Shown: positions 1 to 8,003, counted from the stretch's first letter. The stretch is DNA of 34,050 bases from Pseudolabrys sp. (GCA_030684935.1 JAUXXH010000024.1:1-34050); one strand, 5' to 3'. Notes: a model not told the origin generated them from the letters alone. A program made the numbers and translations.

Positions 1-63
1 CCGTCGGCGCCTTGCTTGAGAATAAAGGCCTTCTGGGCCTCCGAAAACCGCGATGCCTTCATG
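1..63 (-). CDS. IS3 family transposase OrfA, N-terminal fragment (runs out of window)
   Basis: Only the first 21 codons are inside the window, read leftwards from an ATG at 61-63. The peptide begins MKASRFSEAQKAF and continues ILKQGADG, which is the usual opening of IS407-group OrfA proteins, whose following part is a helix-turn-helix that binds the element ends. A purine-rich GGGAGGAG lies about 10 bases upstream as a ribosome binding site. In intact elements OrfA is fused to OrfB by programmed frameshifting to give the active transposase. The rest of the gene lies outside the window, so whether it is intact is unknown. Confidence 0.65.
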
Positions 64-140
64 GCTCTGCGCTCCTCCCAGCCGGGAATCGGCGCCGAAG
101 ACTCTAACCAAAAACGATCCAGTTTGGCGGGGGCAGATCA
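1..140 (-). mobile_element. IS3 family (IS407-group) insertion sequence, left end, partial
   Basis: On the minus strand a terminal sequence TGATCTGCCCCCGCC starts at base 140. About 75 bases of leader follow, then an orfA start at base 63. A terminus opening with TGA and a C-run, followed closely by orfA, is typical of IS407-group ends. The element continues beyond base 1, so its other end and its target duplication cannot be seen. It abuts the 3' end of another transposase gene (138-923). Confidence 0.6.
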
Positions 141-923
141 ATCGGAGCGTGTTGCGAACTCTGTCGGTGTGAGCCCGTCGAGGCTCGTATGCGGTCGGTT
201 GGTGTTGTAGTCGATCCTCCATTCTTCGATGATCCGCCGCGCCTCCTTTAGGTTGGTGAACAGGTGCTCGTTGAGGCACTCGTCGCGCAGCCGGCCGTTG
301 AAGCTCTCCACGAAGCCATTCTGCATCGGTTTCCCCGGCGCAATGTAGTGCCATTCGACAGCGCGCTCTTGTTGCCAGGCCAGGATCGCATTTGATGTCA
401 GTTCTGTGCCGTTGTCGCTGACCATCATGCAGGGATAGCCACGCAGATCGGCGATGCGATCAAGCTCGCGAACGACACGCAGGCCGGTGAGCGAAGTGTC
501 TACCACCAGGCCCAGGCATTCCCGCGTGAAGTCATCGACCAGCGTCAGGATACGGAAGCGTCGGCCGCTGACCAATGTGTCCGCTACGAAGTCCAGCGAC
601 CAACGCAGATTGCGGCCCTGAGGGACAGCCATGGGCGCTCGGGTGCCAAGCGCCCGTTTGCGGCCGCCACGCTTACGCTCGGTCAATCGCTCTTCCTTGT
701 AAAGCCGGTAGAGCTTCTTGTGGTTGAGCCGGATGCCCTGGCGAGCTAGCAGCAGGCCGAGACGGCGGTAGCCGAACCGCCGGCGCTGCGACGCCAGCTC
801 CTTCAGCTTGATCCGCAGTGCGCTGTCATCCGGCCTGCTGGAGGCATAGCGATAGCACCAAGCCTGGATAGAAGGCTGACGCACACCTAGAATGCTCCAG
901 CGATTCCGACCAATATTTTGCAC
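138..923 (-). pseudogene. IS3 family transposase OrfB (rve/DDE integrase), remnant copy
   Basis: The encoded protein (about 261 codons) has the HTH_21 region (RRRFGYRRL near residue 50) and the full retroviral-integrase-type catalytic core. The acidic triad is D111 (LDFVADT), D170 (SDNGTE) and E206 ([13 protein letters not shown]), with the D-35-E spacing of IS3 elements. It would cut and join the element ends if OrfA were supplied. No OrfA lies upstream on the same strand (924-1173), and the first roughly 15 residues do not look like OrfB, so the 5' part appears replaced near base 900. The C-terminus stops abruptly after EFATRSD, at a TGA that is also the first triplet of the neighbouring element's terminus. 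I therefore call it a remnant, although the catalytic domain is open. Confidence 0.75.
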
Positions 924-1173
924 GAAATCATATTAAGATTGATGCCCACTTGAATCATTCGCGATCTGCGATTGGGCGGAGCTTCGATGCCTTGTCGGTG
1001 CTGGCCATGTAGGTTGGTCGGAGTCTGTTCTGATGCGTTCAAAATAGCTTCGACAACCGGATTCTCGTTAATCAATCGCGGCAATGTAGAAGTCATAAAT
1101 CGACATAACTATATGCGACCCTGAAGCTCACAAAAATTCTCGAAGGGAAACACTGGCTCATAGCCGGAGATGG
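924..1173. other. Gene-free stretch between IS remnant and autotransporter remnant
   Basis: I looked here for the missing orfA of the adjacent transposase and did not find it on either strand. A 69-codon open frame on the minus strand (887-1096) has no recognisable motif. The segment is lower in GC than the neighbouring catabolic genes. I see nothing else that I can support. Confidence 0.4.
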
Positions 1174-1600
1174 CTACCAACGGTAATTGATGCTGGCTTT
1201 GCCGGCATAGTATGCGGTCGTAGGCGAGAATTCGCCGTCGACGTTGGCGGCGACCGACCAGCCTTTGCGCTACTTCATCTCCACGCCCACGGACGCCAGC
1301 GCGGCATTCGCCGACGGCTGCGCCGTGTAGACGACAAACGTCGCGCCCGGCAGCGTCTGGAACGTCGCCGTCGCTTCGCGGGCGGTGTTCCAGTCATGGG
1401 CCCAGGCCAAACGCGCAAACACTGTGAGCATCGCGCCATGATCGACCAAATAAGTCCGGTCGAAGCGCGCGCCGAGCTCGCTGCGCGTCGCCGTGACGCG
1501 GCGCGAGGCGTAGCTCAGGGCGAAGGGCGATGGGCCGGAGGTGACGCGTTCGCCGAAGGCAGGCAGTTGATCGACTACACCTGGAGTGCGGCATCGAAGG
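1174..1600 (-). pseudogene. Autotransporter beta-barrel domain, C-terminal remnant
   Basis: Read leftwards, one frame gives a peptide with blocks typical of the C-terminal translocator of type V autotransporters: FALSYASRRVTATRSELG, then ARFDRTYLVDHGAML, FARLAWAHDWNT, and at the end GEFSPTTAYYAGKASINYRW followed by a stop at 1174-1176. A terminal aromatic residue after a run of alternating residues is the signature of the last barrel strand. The frame is broken by an in-frame TAG after the block ASVGVEMK, about 30 residues before the end. No passenger domain or start can be followed upstream of about base 1600. It is therefore a decayed 3' end of a large surface protein gene, probably carried in or cut by the mobile DNA around it. 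Confidence 0.7.
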
Positions 1601-1669
1601 CGGTTCCCTTAGGGCGCAGTGAGGCACCACCGTTCTGATGACGCCGCTGCCGCTGGCAGGTAGGTATTC

Positions 1670-1697
1670 CCAGGTCAGTGAAATGTCACTGACCTGG
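1670..1697. terminator. Perfect 12-bp inverted repeat, possible transcript end after terminase
   Basis: CCAGGTCAGTGA (1670-1681) and TCACTGACCTGG (1686-1697) are exact reverse complements separated by AATG. The hairpin lies 18 bases beyond the stop of the leftward terminase gene, where a terminator would be expected. There is no T-run on either side, so a classical intrinsic terminator is not proven. It could also be a binding site or an element end. Confidence 0.4.
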
Positions 1698-1714
1698 TCT
1701 CATACGATTTACAA

Positions 1715-3181
1715 TTAAAACATGCGGCCGAATAAACGGCCCATATACATACCGTTCACCAAGGATTCCAAGCCCCGAATGCTTTCAGCGGAATAGCCGC
1801 CAGGCGCATCGAAGGCCAGCGCTTGGCTGACGCTGTCAACCTGGTCTGTATGTGTGCTTTCGGGAAAGCTCAGCATCTCCTCCAAGAACAGCCTTAGCCA
1901 TGACGCGTACTTGGGAAAGTAGACGCGGCCTTGTTCGAACTTTGGCTGCTGCAAGAATAGCCTGATGTCCTTGTTATGCTCCGGCGTTACGAGCCGAACT
2001 TCCATTGTGTGACTGCTCTTAATTGACTGCGCGAGCCCTGCTCCAGTCGATGCGTCTTCGATCAGGATGTGGCGTGGGCGATACTCCTGGGCAAGCGTTT
2101 GCGCGGCTGCAACGAGTTCAGGAAATGTCATGCGCTTACGCATCACATGGATCAGATAATAGGTCTCATGGTGCACAAGCCAGGTTGTGCAGACACTATA
2201 GGAGTTAAGCAGGCCCTGCTTCGAGGCGGTGTCCCAGCTTTGGATGACATACGTAGTCTCATCCCTTTCAGGTAGCGTCGTGTAGTACTGAAACCATTCG
2301 GATAACAGCAACGCACCGCCAAGCGGGATAGGCCGCTGCTGATAATGGGCCGAATAAATCGCCGAGCCCATATCCTGGCGTTGTCGATCGAGGGTCTCGC
2401 GGCTCTCGCGAGCGGGGTGCAGGACGTCGCCAACTTCTCGCCGATGTACCCTACCGCCACCAATTGGGACATCCTGCGGTATCTCTGCGACGGCCGGTAA
2501 ATTAAGATGAGACCAGTCATCGGAATTGCGCAGCAGAAACCCGGAAAGATCGTCCATATGAAGGCGTTGCATGACGACAAGAATGGCGCCTGTCTCTTTG
2601 TTGTCGAGCCGCGAAAGCAGGGTATTGCTAAACCATTGATTGACGGCGTCGCGCTTAACCTGCGACAGGCAATCAACCGGTTTAATCGGATCGTCAACGA
2701 TAAAAAGGTCGCCGCCCATGCCGGTCATAGACCCCATGACCGAAGTCCACCGCCGATATCCACGCTTCGTGGTGTAGATCTCATCATCTACGATGCGCTT
2801 TATTTTCATGCGCGGGAAAAGACGCTGATACCATGCCGACTCGACAATTGCCCGGAACATGTTGGCATGCTCGCTTGAAAGCGGGCCGGCATAGCTGATG
2901 CAGAATATTCGTTTGCGCGGGTCATGACCCAGAATGAACGCGCACAGGGCGACATTGAACATCTGCGATTTGCCGTGGCGAGGCGGTATATTGACGATAC
3001 CGCGACGCACGTCGCCGTTGATGATCTGCTCTGCGAAAGCCGCCATCGCGTCGATGCTCCAGTTGTCCTCGAAAATCGCCCCTGGATTGAGCATGAGGAA
3101 GCAGCGCTGGAAGAAAATAGCGAAGCGCAAGCGGCAGGCCGCATCGTACTCGCGTAAGGCCTCGTCATCGAATGCAGTCAT
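1715..3181 (-). CDS. Phage terminase large subunit (TerL)
   Basis: The product is the DNA-packaging motor of a tailed phage: an N-terminal ATPase that pumps DNA into the capsid and a C-terminal RNase H-like nuclease that cuts it. The 488-residue protein has a Walker A motif PPRHGKS at residues 66-72, a Walker B segment LFIVDD at 159-164, and a coupling-type segment MQRLHMDDLSG near 204-214. The nuclease half shows the expected acidic residues in SWDTASK, ILIEDASTGAGLA and DQVDSVSQAL. Length and domain order fit a complete large terminase. It overlaps the upstream DUF5681 gene by four bases, which implies translational coupling. No portal, capsid or tail gene follows, so the prophage is reduced to this module. 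The protein looks intact and may still be expressed. Confidence 0.9.
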   Translation of the reverse strand: MTAFDDEALREYDAACRLRFAIFFQRCFLMLNPGAIFEDNWSIDAMAAFAEQIINGDVRRGIVNIPPRHGKSQMFNVALCAFILGHDPRKRIFCISYAGPLSSEHANMFRAIVESAWYQRLFPRMKIKRIVDDEIYTTKRGYRRWTSVMGSMTGMGGDLFIVDDPIKPVDCLSQVKRDAVNQWFSNTLLSRLDNKETGAILVVMQRLHMDDLSGFLLRNSDDWSHLNLPAVAEIPQDVPIGGGRVHRREVGDVLHPARESRETLDRQRQDMGSAIYSAHYQQRPIPLGGALLLSEWFQYYTTLPERDETTYVIQSWDTASKQGLLNSYSVCTTWLVHHETYYLIHVMRKRMTFPELVAAAQTLAQEYRPRHILIEDASTGAGLAQSIKSSHTMEVRLVTPEHNKDIRLFLQQPKFEQGRVYFPKYASWLRLFLEEMLSFPESTHTDQVDSVSQALAFDAPGGYSAESIRGLESLVNGMYMGRLFGRMF

Positions 3182-3735
3182 TTCTTGACCTCGCTCTTTA
3201 CCTTGTTGCGGTTCATTTCAGACGCTTCAGCCTCGATCTCGCGACGGATCTTGGCGCACAACGCGCTATAGGCTTGCTGGTCCTCCTCCGTAGTGGCCGC
3301 AGCTGTTCCGGCCCCACTGCTTTCGATCGCTTTGCGATATTCGGTAAGAACAAACCCCATGGAGCGGATATCACCCCCCAGGGCTTTCTGGATGGCCTTG
3401 AACATCATGGCTTCATACCGCGTCAGCCTCTTAGGATCGGGTATCTTGCGGCCGAGTTTGGCTTCCATCATTTCGATGATGACCGTTTTCTTATTCTTAC
3501 TGCCGGCTTTACGCCCTTTGTTGTTGCCCGATTTACCTTTTGGCCACCGCCCGTGTTTCGGAGGCGGTTTGTAAGGAGTTTCATGAGCGGGGGAGGGCGT
3601 ATCGTCGGTATCCGGGTCGCTCTCCATTCGCGCTGTCGATGTAGGAGCATGTCGTCGCGATGCCGCTGCTGGTTTTGGTTCGCGTGTGCGAACTACGGTT
3701 TCCGGCGTCTTTGCATGGCTTTGCGGACGCTTCAT
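3178..3735 (-). CDS. DUF5681 domain protein, probable terminase small subunit-like
   Basis: This is a basic 185-residue protein. After a low-complexity, Pro/Thr/Arg-rich N-terminal 60 residues it has the block RWPKGKSGNNKGRKAGSKN (about 73-91), the hallmark of DUF5681. A helical region follows with a lysine/glutamate-rich C-terminus. DUF5681 proteins are common directly upstream of large terminase genes in phages and gene transfer agents of alphaproteobacteria, and the role is assumed to be DNA recognition for packaging. Here the gene overlaps the methyltransferase before it and the terminase after it, each through an ATGA junction, so the three are one translational unit. Function is inferred from context. 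Confidence 0.7.
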   Translation of the reverse strand: MKRPQSHAKTPETVVRTREPKPAAASRRHAPTSTARMESDPDTDDTPSPAHETPYKPPPKHGRWPKGKSGNNKGRKAGSKNKKTVIIEMMEAKLGRKIPDPKRLTRYEAMMFKAIQKALGGDIRSMGFVLTEYRKAIESSGAGTAAATTEEDQQAYSALCAKIRREIEAEASEMNRNKVKSEVKK

Positions 3736-5051
3736 CGGGCGGCCCTCCGGCTGCGTGTGGTGTCTGCGGCGATCTCGTCAAAGGTCTTCCCCGAGCCGTC
3801 GAGGACCGCGTCAGCCTTGGTTGCGGCCTGCCAGCGCCTAACAGCGACATCGACGTAGAGGGGATCGATTTCGATGCCGTAGGCACGACGCCCAACACGC
3901 TCCGCGGCGAGGATTGTCGTTCCGGAGCCCATAAATGGGTCCAGGACAACATCATTCCGCCTTGTGCAATCGCGCATAGCATCGGCCACGAGTGCTACAG
4001 GCTTGACCGTCGGGTGCGCCGCCAAATCTGCCATGCGCCCTGCGCGGAATGTGTTTGCGCCGGCATAGGTCCACACGTTGGACCGATTGCGCCCGTATCG
4101 GCCAAGCTGGACGTTGTTCAGGTACGGTGCCGAGCCGACTCTAAACACGAAAATGTCTTCGTGCTGCGAGCGATAGAATGAGCCTTGGCCGCCATTGGTT
4201 TTGCACCAAACGACGACGTTTAAGAGCTCCTGGTATACCTGTTCGCCCGCTTTCAGCAGCTCGCCGTAGTGACGCCAGTCTATGCAGATGTAGTGCAGTG
4301 CCCCATCCGCCGAATGTTCGGCAGCGGGTATAAAGCTCTTCGAAAGAAAATCGACATACTCCGGCGAGGACATCTCTGCGGACGCCATTGCAAAGTTGCT
4401 ATGTTTGGTCCGGCCACGTCCGACGACGGTGGGAATGCTCACGTTAAAGGGCGGATCACCAAACAACATCGCAGCCTTTGCGCTGCCCATCAGCCGTGGA
4501 TAGTCGGCCGTCCGGCAGTCGTCGCACAAAAGGCGGTGCCGGCGACCAAGCCGCCATAGATCCCCGCGACGGCTTACGGCTTTGGCGGCCACCACGGGGA
4601 CATCGTCATCGGGCGAGTGTTCAGGATCGGCTAAGTCAACTGCCAAGGCATCTAGTTCAGCCGGATCGTAACCGGTCAGGCTGAAATCGAGGCCCTCCTT
4701 CGGAAGCAGGAGAGACAGGTCCTGCAATTCAAGCCCAAGGGCGGCCCGATCGTAGCCGGCCATCTCGGCTAGTTTGTTGTCGGCTAAAATATACGTGCGC
4801 TTTTTGGCTTCCGACATGCCGCGCAGGACGATGACGGGGACCGTATCGAGGCCGAGCTTTATGGCTGCCAACACTCGAGCGTGTCCCGCCAGTATGATGT
4901 CACTCTCATCAATCAGTACGGGGGAGGTGAATCCGAACTGTTTAATGCTGCTGCAAATTCGCCGAATTTGCTGGCGAGGGTGATTGCGGACGTTTTTGGA
5001 GTGCGGTTTTAGCGAACTCGGGTTTCGTGTCTCGATCTTTCGTTCAACCAT
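3732..5051 (-). CDS. ParB-like nuclease domain / DNA N4- or N6-methyltransferase fusion
   Basis: This 439-residue protein joins two domains. Residues about 8-105 form a ParB/sulfiredoxin-like domain with GHARVLAAIKLG at 56-67. Residues about 160-420 form a beta-class DNA methyltransferase, with the catalytic motif DPPF at 199-202 (usually DPPY) before the AdoMet-binding motif DPFMGSGTT at 371-379. It should methylate adenine N6 or cytosine N4 in DNA; the target is unknown. Such fusions are common phage orphan methylases and no restriction gene is nearby. I place the start at the ATG at 5049-5051, because GAGGAG sits six bases upstream; a TTG at 5093 in the same frame has no comparable site. 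It is the first gene of the trio with DUF5681 and terminase. Confidence 0.88.
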   Translation of the reverse strand: MVERKIETRNPSSLKPHSKNVRNHPRQQIRRICSSIKQFGFTSPVLIDESDIILAGHARVLAAIKLGLDTVPVIVLRGMSEAKKRTYILADNKLAEMAGYDRAALGLELQDLSLLLPKEGLDFSLTGYDPAELDALAVDLADPEHSPDDDVPVVAAKAVSRRGDLWRLGRRHRLLCDDCRTADYPRLMGSAKAAMLFGDPPFNVSIPTVVGRGRTKHSNFAMASAEMSSPEYVDFLSKSFIPAAEHSADGALHYICIDWRHYGELLKAGEQVYQELLNVVVWCKTNGGQGSFYRSQHEDIFVFRVGSAPYLNNVQLGRYGRNRSNVWTYAGANTFRAGRMADLAAHPTVKPVALVADAMRDCTRRNDVVLDPFMGSGTTILAAERVGRRAYGIEIDPLYVDVAVRRWQAATKADAVLDGSGKTFDEIAADTTRSRRAAR

Positions 5052-5093
5052 GAGAGACTCCTCAAAAGAGAAGCCTCCCATTAATAGGAACAA

Positions 5094-5814
5094 CTCGACG
5101 CTTACAACAACCGGAATACCGGGTTCCCAAGATCACAAAAAAGGCTATTTCTACTGCGAGCTTTAGACGCTCGGTATGCTTGTGTTTCAATCGAGTGGCG
5201 CTGCACTCAGGAGCTTTTGGCGCGCCCGGAGCGTGTTGAGTACGTGGGCGCCTCAAGGGCCGCGGAAGGGCTTCGGTTCAGGAAACCTTCGCGATCGACA
5301 CCACAGTCGGGGCCGCATTAGAACCACCAACGGAAGCAGGCGCGCGATGATCAAAGCTCAACGGCCTGGCCGTGGCCTAAGGTCTCTACTGCGGCGCGCC
5401 GCCCAACGAACGTAAGCGGCCGGTCTAATCCTGCCAAATAGGTCGAGCCCCACTGCTGCTTACGTATCTGCGCGCCTGGCTCGGCCGGGAATTCGGGCCC
5501 ATGAACTCGGCCAGCGGCGTGCAGGAACCGATAAATGCTGGGTGCGCGCTTTTCAGACCCGTTCGCACGAGCAGGCTCCGGCGGCTCTAGCAGAACTTTC
5601 CTTCACATTACCGAGGCTGAACGCATGGCACGGTGCGTCAGATTACGGGGAAGATTTCTGTGGTCTCAACCAACCCGGCGCCCCAGCGGCCAGTTCGTGT
5701 TTCGCGGCCGAGGCGCTGCCCGTCATCTTCCTACGGCCGAGCCCAAGGAGGCATTTGAAGATACCTCACCGACTGCGCAATGATAACGCGATACGAGGAT
5801 TCTCATCGAGGTGG
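5094..5814. other. Gene-free stretch of about 720 bases in the island
   Basis: Only short open frames exist here (at most about 130 codons, on the plus strand at 5542-5937, running into the next gene's 3' end). None shows a motif, a good ribosome binding site or the codon pattern of the neighbours. The composition is mixed, AT-rich near 5060-5170 and GC-rich from 5200. It is probably debris of lost phage or island genes. The promoter of the methyltransferase trio should lie in the AT-rich part next to 5052. Confidence 0.4.
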
Positions 5815-6483
5815 CTAATTATGTTGCGACGCGCGGCGGCGGCCGCGGACCTTCCTAATACCGGCGATATCCAGTGTGCGCTGAATCCTGGAGATCGGAA
5901 CCGTGCGAAAAGGACGCTCTCCCTCCGCTCGTGGTAGCTGACCAATGTGTTCGTTGATGTAATTCGTTAGCTCCTTCACATTTGGCTCGCGCATTATGTG
6001 AAGAATGCCGTAATCGATGCCGATCATGAAAGGATGGCGTCGCACGAAAATATGCTCTGCCTTGAAAGCGCGAATGGTCAACCAAATGATCGCTTCGTCA
6101 AGCTCAGTCCATCGCGGATACCCCACGACGTCGAAAGTTACAGCATGCACAGATCGGCCATCTCGAAGAAGAACATTGCCGAGCCCGTCCACGTCGGCCT
6201 GGTCGAACGCCTCCAACGCTAAGTCGATTGGCGTCCCGCCCGTGGTGAGTGCTCGACAGCCACGTAACGTGGGAAAATCTACCCGGATATCGTCGCGGTC
6301 TGCTGCCGCCGTTAAGGTCAAACGCGCGACGCCACAGGGTCTGTCGAGCGCCGACCGCGGCACTTCGATCCGACAGTCGCCGGCCGCGAAATCATATCCC
6401 CGCGAACGGAGGCTCCTCAAGGCGTCGTCAATACTTCTGATAGTCGGCTGACAAGCGCTGTCCCAGCCCTGAATGACCTGCAT
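5815..6483 (-). CDS. Hypothetical protein, 222 aa
   Basis: I do not recognise this protein. It is soluble, of mixed alpha/beta character, without signal peptide or membrane segment. The centre contains ADVDGLGNVLLRDGRSVHAV and later FDVVGYPRWTELDEAIIWL, and the C-terminus is very basic (KVRGRRRASQ). The frame can start at a GTG (6492) or at the ATG at 6483, which I prefer; neither has a strong ribosome binding site. It stands alone, facing left, between gene-free stretches in the accessory island, so it is probably cargo of the mobile region. The reading frame is long and its codon use is plausible, but expression is uncertain. Confidence 0.5.
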   Translation of the reverse strand: MQVIQGWDSACQPTIRSIDDALRSLRSRGYDFAAGDCRIEVPRSALDRPCGVARLTLTAAADRDDIRVDFPTLRGCRALTTGGTPIDLALEAFDQADVDGLGNVLLRDGRSVHAVTFDVVGYPRWTELDEAIIWLTIRAFKAEHIFVRRHPFMIGIDYGILHIMREPNVKELTNYINEHIGQLPRAEGERPFRTVPISRIQRTLDIAGIRKVRGRRRASQHN

Positions 6484-6492
6484 TGAGATCAC

Positions 6493-6754
6493 CGTTCCCG
6501 AATAGCCATGTGGAACATCATCGGTGATATTGTGGGATTTATGCCGGCGTTCTGCAATGATTTGCCTGCAGATTCGCTAAATGTTCGAAATTTGACCTGT
6601 TCTTTGATCGGAAAACACCTGCTTTTTTCGATACGGTTTTGCTCTGGAAATGCCCGTGAAATGGGGCCATCTCTAAGTCCAAGCGATTCTGGCGGGCCGA
6701 AATCGCCAAAACCCCTGTAGATTTCCTAAAAATCGCGTCGGCTGCTGCAGAGAC
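6493..6754. other. Gene-free, AT-richer stretch before the att-like repeats
   Basis: No open frame here has a recognisable product. The stretch is lower in GC than the genes on its right and contains several short runs of T, such as those near 6600-6650. It has the look of element end sequence next to an attachment site. I see no further feature that I can support. Confidence 0.35.
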
Positions 6755-6785
6755 AGGTTCGACAACGACTGCGTCCGCCACCAAT
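6755..6785 (+). repeat. Att-like direct repeat, copy 1 (tRNA-Ser 3'-end-like)
   Basis: The segment contains GGTTCGAC, a T-loop-like block, and ends in TCCGCCACCAAT (6774-6785). TCCGCCACCA is the usual 3' terminus of tRNA-Ser, including the CCA. No cloverleaf can be folded upstream, so this is a fragment and not a gene. A second copy follows at 6870-6900. Confidence 0.5.
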
Positions 6786-6821
6786 GTTTTGCAGAGTTAT
6801 GTGATAGGGCTGAAAAGATCG

Positions 6822-6857
6822 AAAATTCCCTGTGTTTTTCCTGTTTGAGGGAATTTT
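6822..6857. repeat. 10-bp inverted repeat between the att-like repeats
   Basis: AAAATTCCCT (6822-6831) and AGGGAATTTT (6848-6857) are perfect reverse complements with a 16-base spacer containing TTTTTCCTG. It lies between the two tRNA-like 3' ends. It may be an integrase or excisionase arm site or a leftover element end; the function is unknown. Confidence 0.45.
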
Positions 6858-6869
6858 GTTGGCGGGACC

Positions 6870-6900
6870 AGTTCGACTATGAACTGCCTCCGCCACCAAT
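6870..6900 (+). repeat. Att-like direct repeat, copy 2 (probable right end of the island)
   Basis: The copy has AGTTCGAC and the same 12-base end TCCGCCACCAAT at 6889-6900. It aligns with copy 1 over about 30 bases with several mismatches and one length difference. Catabolic backbone genes with different base composition begin right after it, at 6906. If the intact tRNA-Ser lies to the left outside the window on the plus strand, this would be the attR scar of an element inserted into its 3' end. Confidence 0.5.
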
Positions 6901-6905
6901 CACCC

Positions 6906-8003
6906 TCACGCCGGCTTCGCCAGTTCCATCAGGATGTGTTTCACCGACGGCGTCACGATCGCCACGAACTGCGTCTCGCGCTGGCGGCGGGCGGCTTCGG
7001 CGCCGATGAGATAGCCGCCCGCGCCGGCTTGCAGGACGGCGGCTTGCGTTGCTTCGAGCGCCAGCCATGAAATGCCGAGCCGGACCTTGAGGACCTCGAG
7101 AAAGGCTGGGCGATCGGTCGGCTGCGGGTCCGCGGACAAGGTGCGCACGCGCGCCGCCAGCATATCCGCGCGCTCATCGATCTCGTCCGGGCCGAGCGGC
7201 AGATGGGCGGCGAGCCGCCGGGTCTGCGGGTTGGCGCGCATGCCGGCGGCGGCGCCGCGGGCGGCGCCAAGACCCATGCCGGCCTGAAGCAGGACGAAGC
7301 CTTTGCGGATTTTCGGAATGAACGTCGCCGCATCGGGGCTGAGGACGTCGTCGTCGCCGACGAAGGCATCGCGGATCAGGACGGTACACGTGGCGCTGCC
7401 CTCGAGCGCGACAAAGTGCGCGTTGTGGGCGAGCGCGACCGCGTCCGTGCCGGCGCGGAACACCGCCATGACACGGCGATCCGCCTCGTCTTCCAGCGCG
7501 AACACCGCGGCAAAGAGATGGCCGGGCTGCACATTGGACACGAAGGGCAGGCGGCCGGTGACCTGATAGCCGCCCGCCACTTTTCTGCCCTTGAGCGCGA
7601 GCGGCTCGATGCCGGAGAAGGCCTTCATGGCATTGGACAGGCCGGTGCCGCCGAGCTGGCGGCCGCTCGCAACGCCGGCGAGATAACGCTCGCGCGGCGC
7701 CGGGTTGTCCGCCTGGGCGAGATACCAGCCGAGCGCGTCCTGACACCAGACGCAGAAGGCGGTTGTGATGCAGACGCTGCCGACGTCCGCCATGGCGTCG
7801 ACGGCGCTGGAAAGTCCGCCGTCACGCGCGCCCGGCGCAACGGTGTGACGGGCGAAGGCGCCCGCCTCGCCGAGCGAACGCATGACCGTCTCGGGATAAA
7901 GGCCTTCCTCGTCGATGCGGCGCACCAGCGGACGCAGCTCGTGCGCAACGATACCGCCGATCGTGGGCTCAGCCGCGGTGTCCTTTGCCAGTGCCGCCGG
8001 CAT
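6906..8003 (-). CDS. Acyl-CoA dehydrogenase family flavoprotein
   Basis: The 365-residue protein follows the acyl-CoA dehydrogenase fold. It has an N-terminal helical domain (about 1-110), a middle beta domain containing LGGTGLSNAMK and GGYQVTGRLPFVSNV (about 115-225), and a C-terminal helical bundle ending VTPSVKHILMELAKPA. These proteins bind FAD or FMN. The family includes true dehydrogenases and two-component monooxygenases of the DszC/SfnB type. The context of an ABC importer of the nitrate/sulfonate/taurine class suggests an oxidase or monooxygenase acting on an imported compound, but the substrate is not readable. It is the last gene of the leftward cluster and overlaps the OsmC gene by one base (TGATG). 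I did not identify the catalytic base with confidence. Confidence 0.75.
   Translation of the reverse strand: MPAALAKDTAAEPTIGGIVAHELRPLVRRIDEEGLYPETVMRSLGEAGAFARHTVAPGARDGGLSSAVDAMADVGSVCITTAFCVWCQDALGWYLAQADNPAPRERYLAGVASGRQLGGTGLSNAMKAFSGIEPLALKGRKVAGGYQVTGRLPFVSNVQPGHLFAAVFALEDEADRRVMAVFRAGTDAVALAHNAHFVALEGSATCTVLIRDAFVGDDDVLSPDAATFIPKIRKGFVLLQAGMGLGAARGAAAGMRANPQTRRLAAHLPLGPDEIDERADMLAARVRTLSADPQPTDRPAFLEVLKVRLGISWLALEATQAAVLQAGAGGYLIGAEAARRQRETQFVAIVTPSVKHILMELAKPA

Noticed and set aside
6810..6898. A functional tRNA-Ser gene ending in CCA
   Set aside because: Only the 3' end resembles a tRNA; no acceptor 5' strand, anticodon arm or D arm can be placed upstream.
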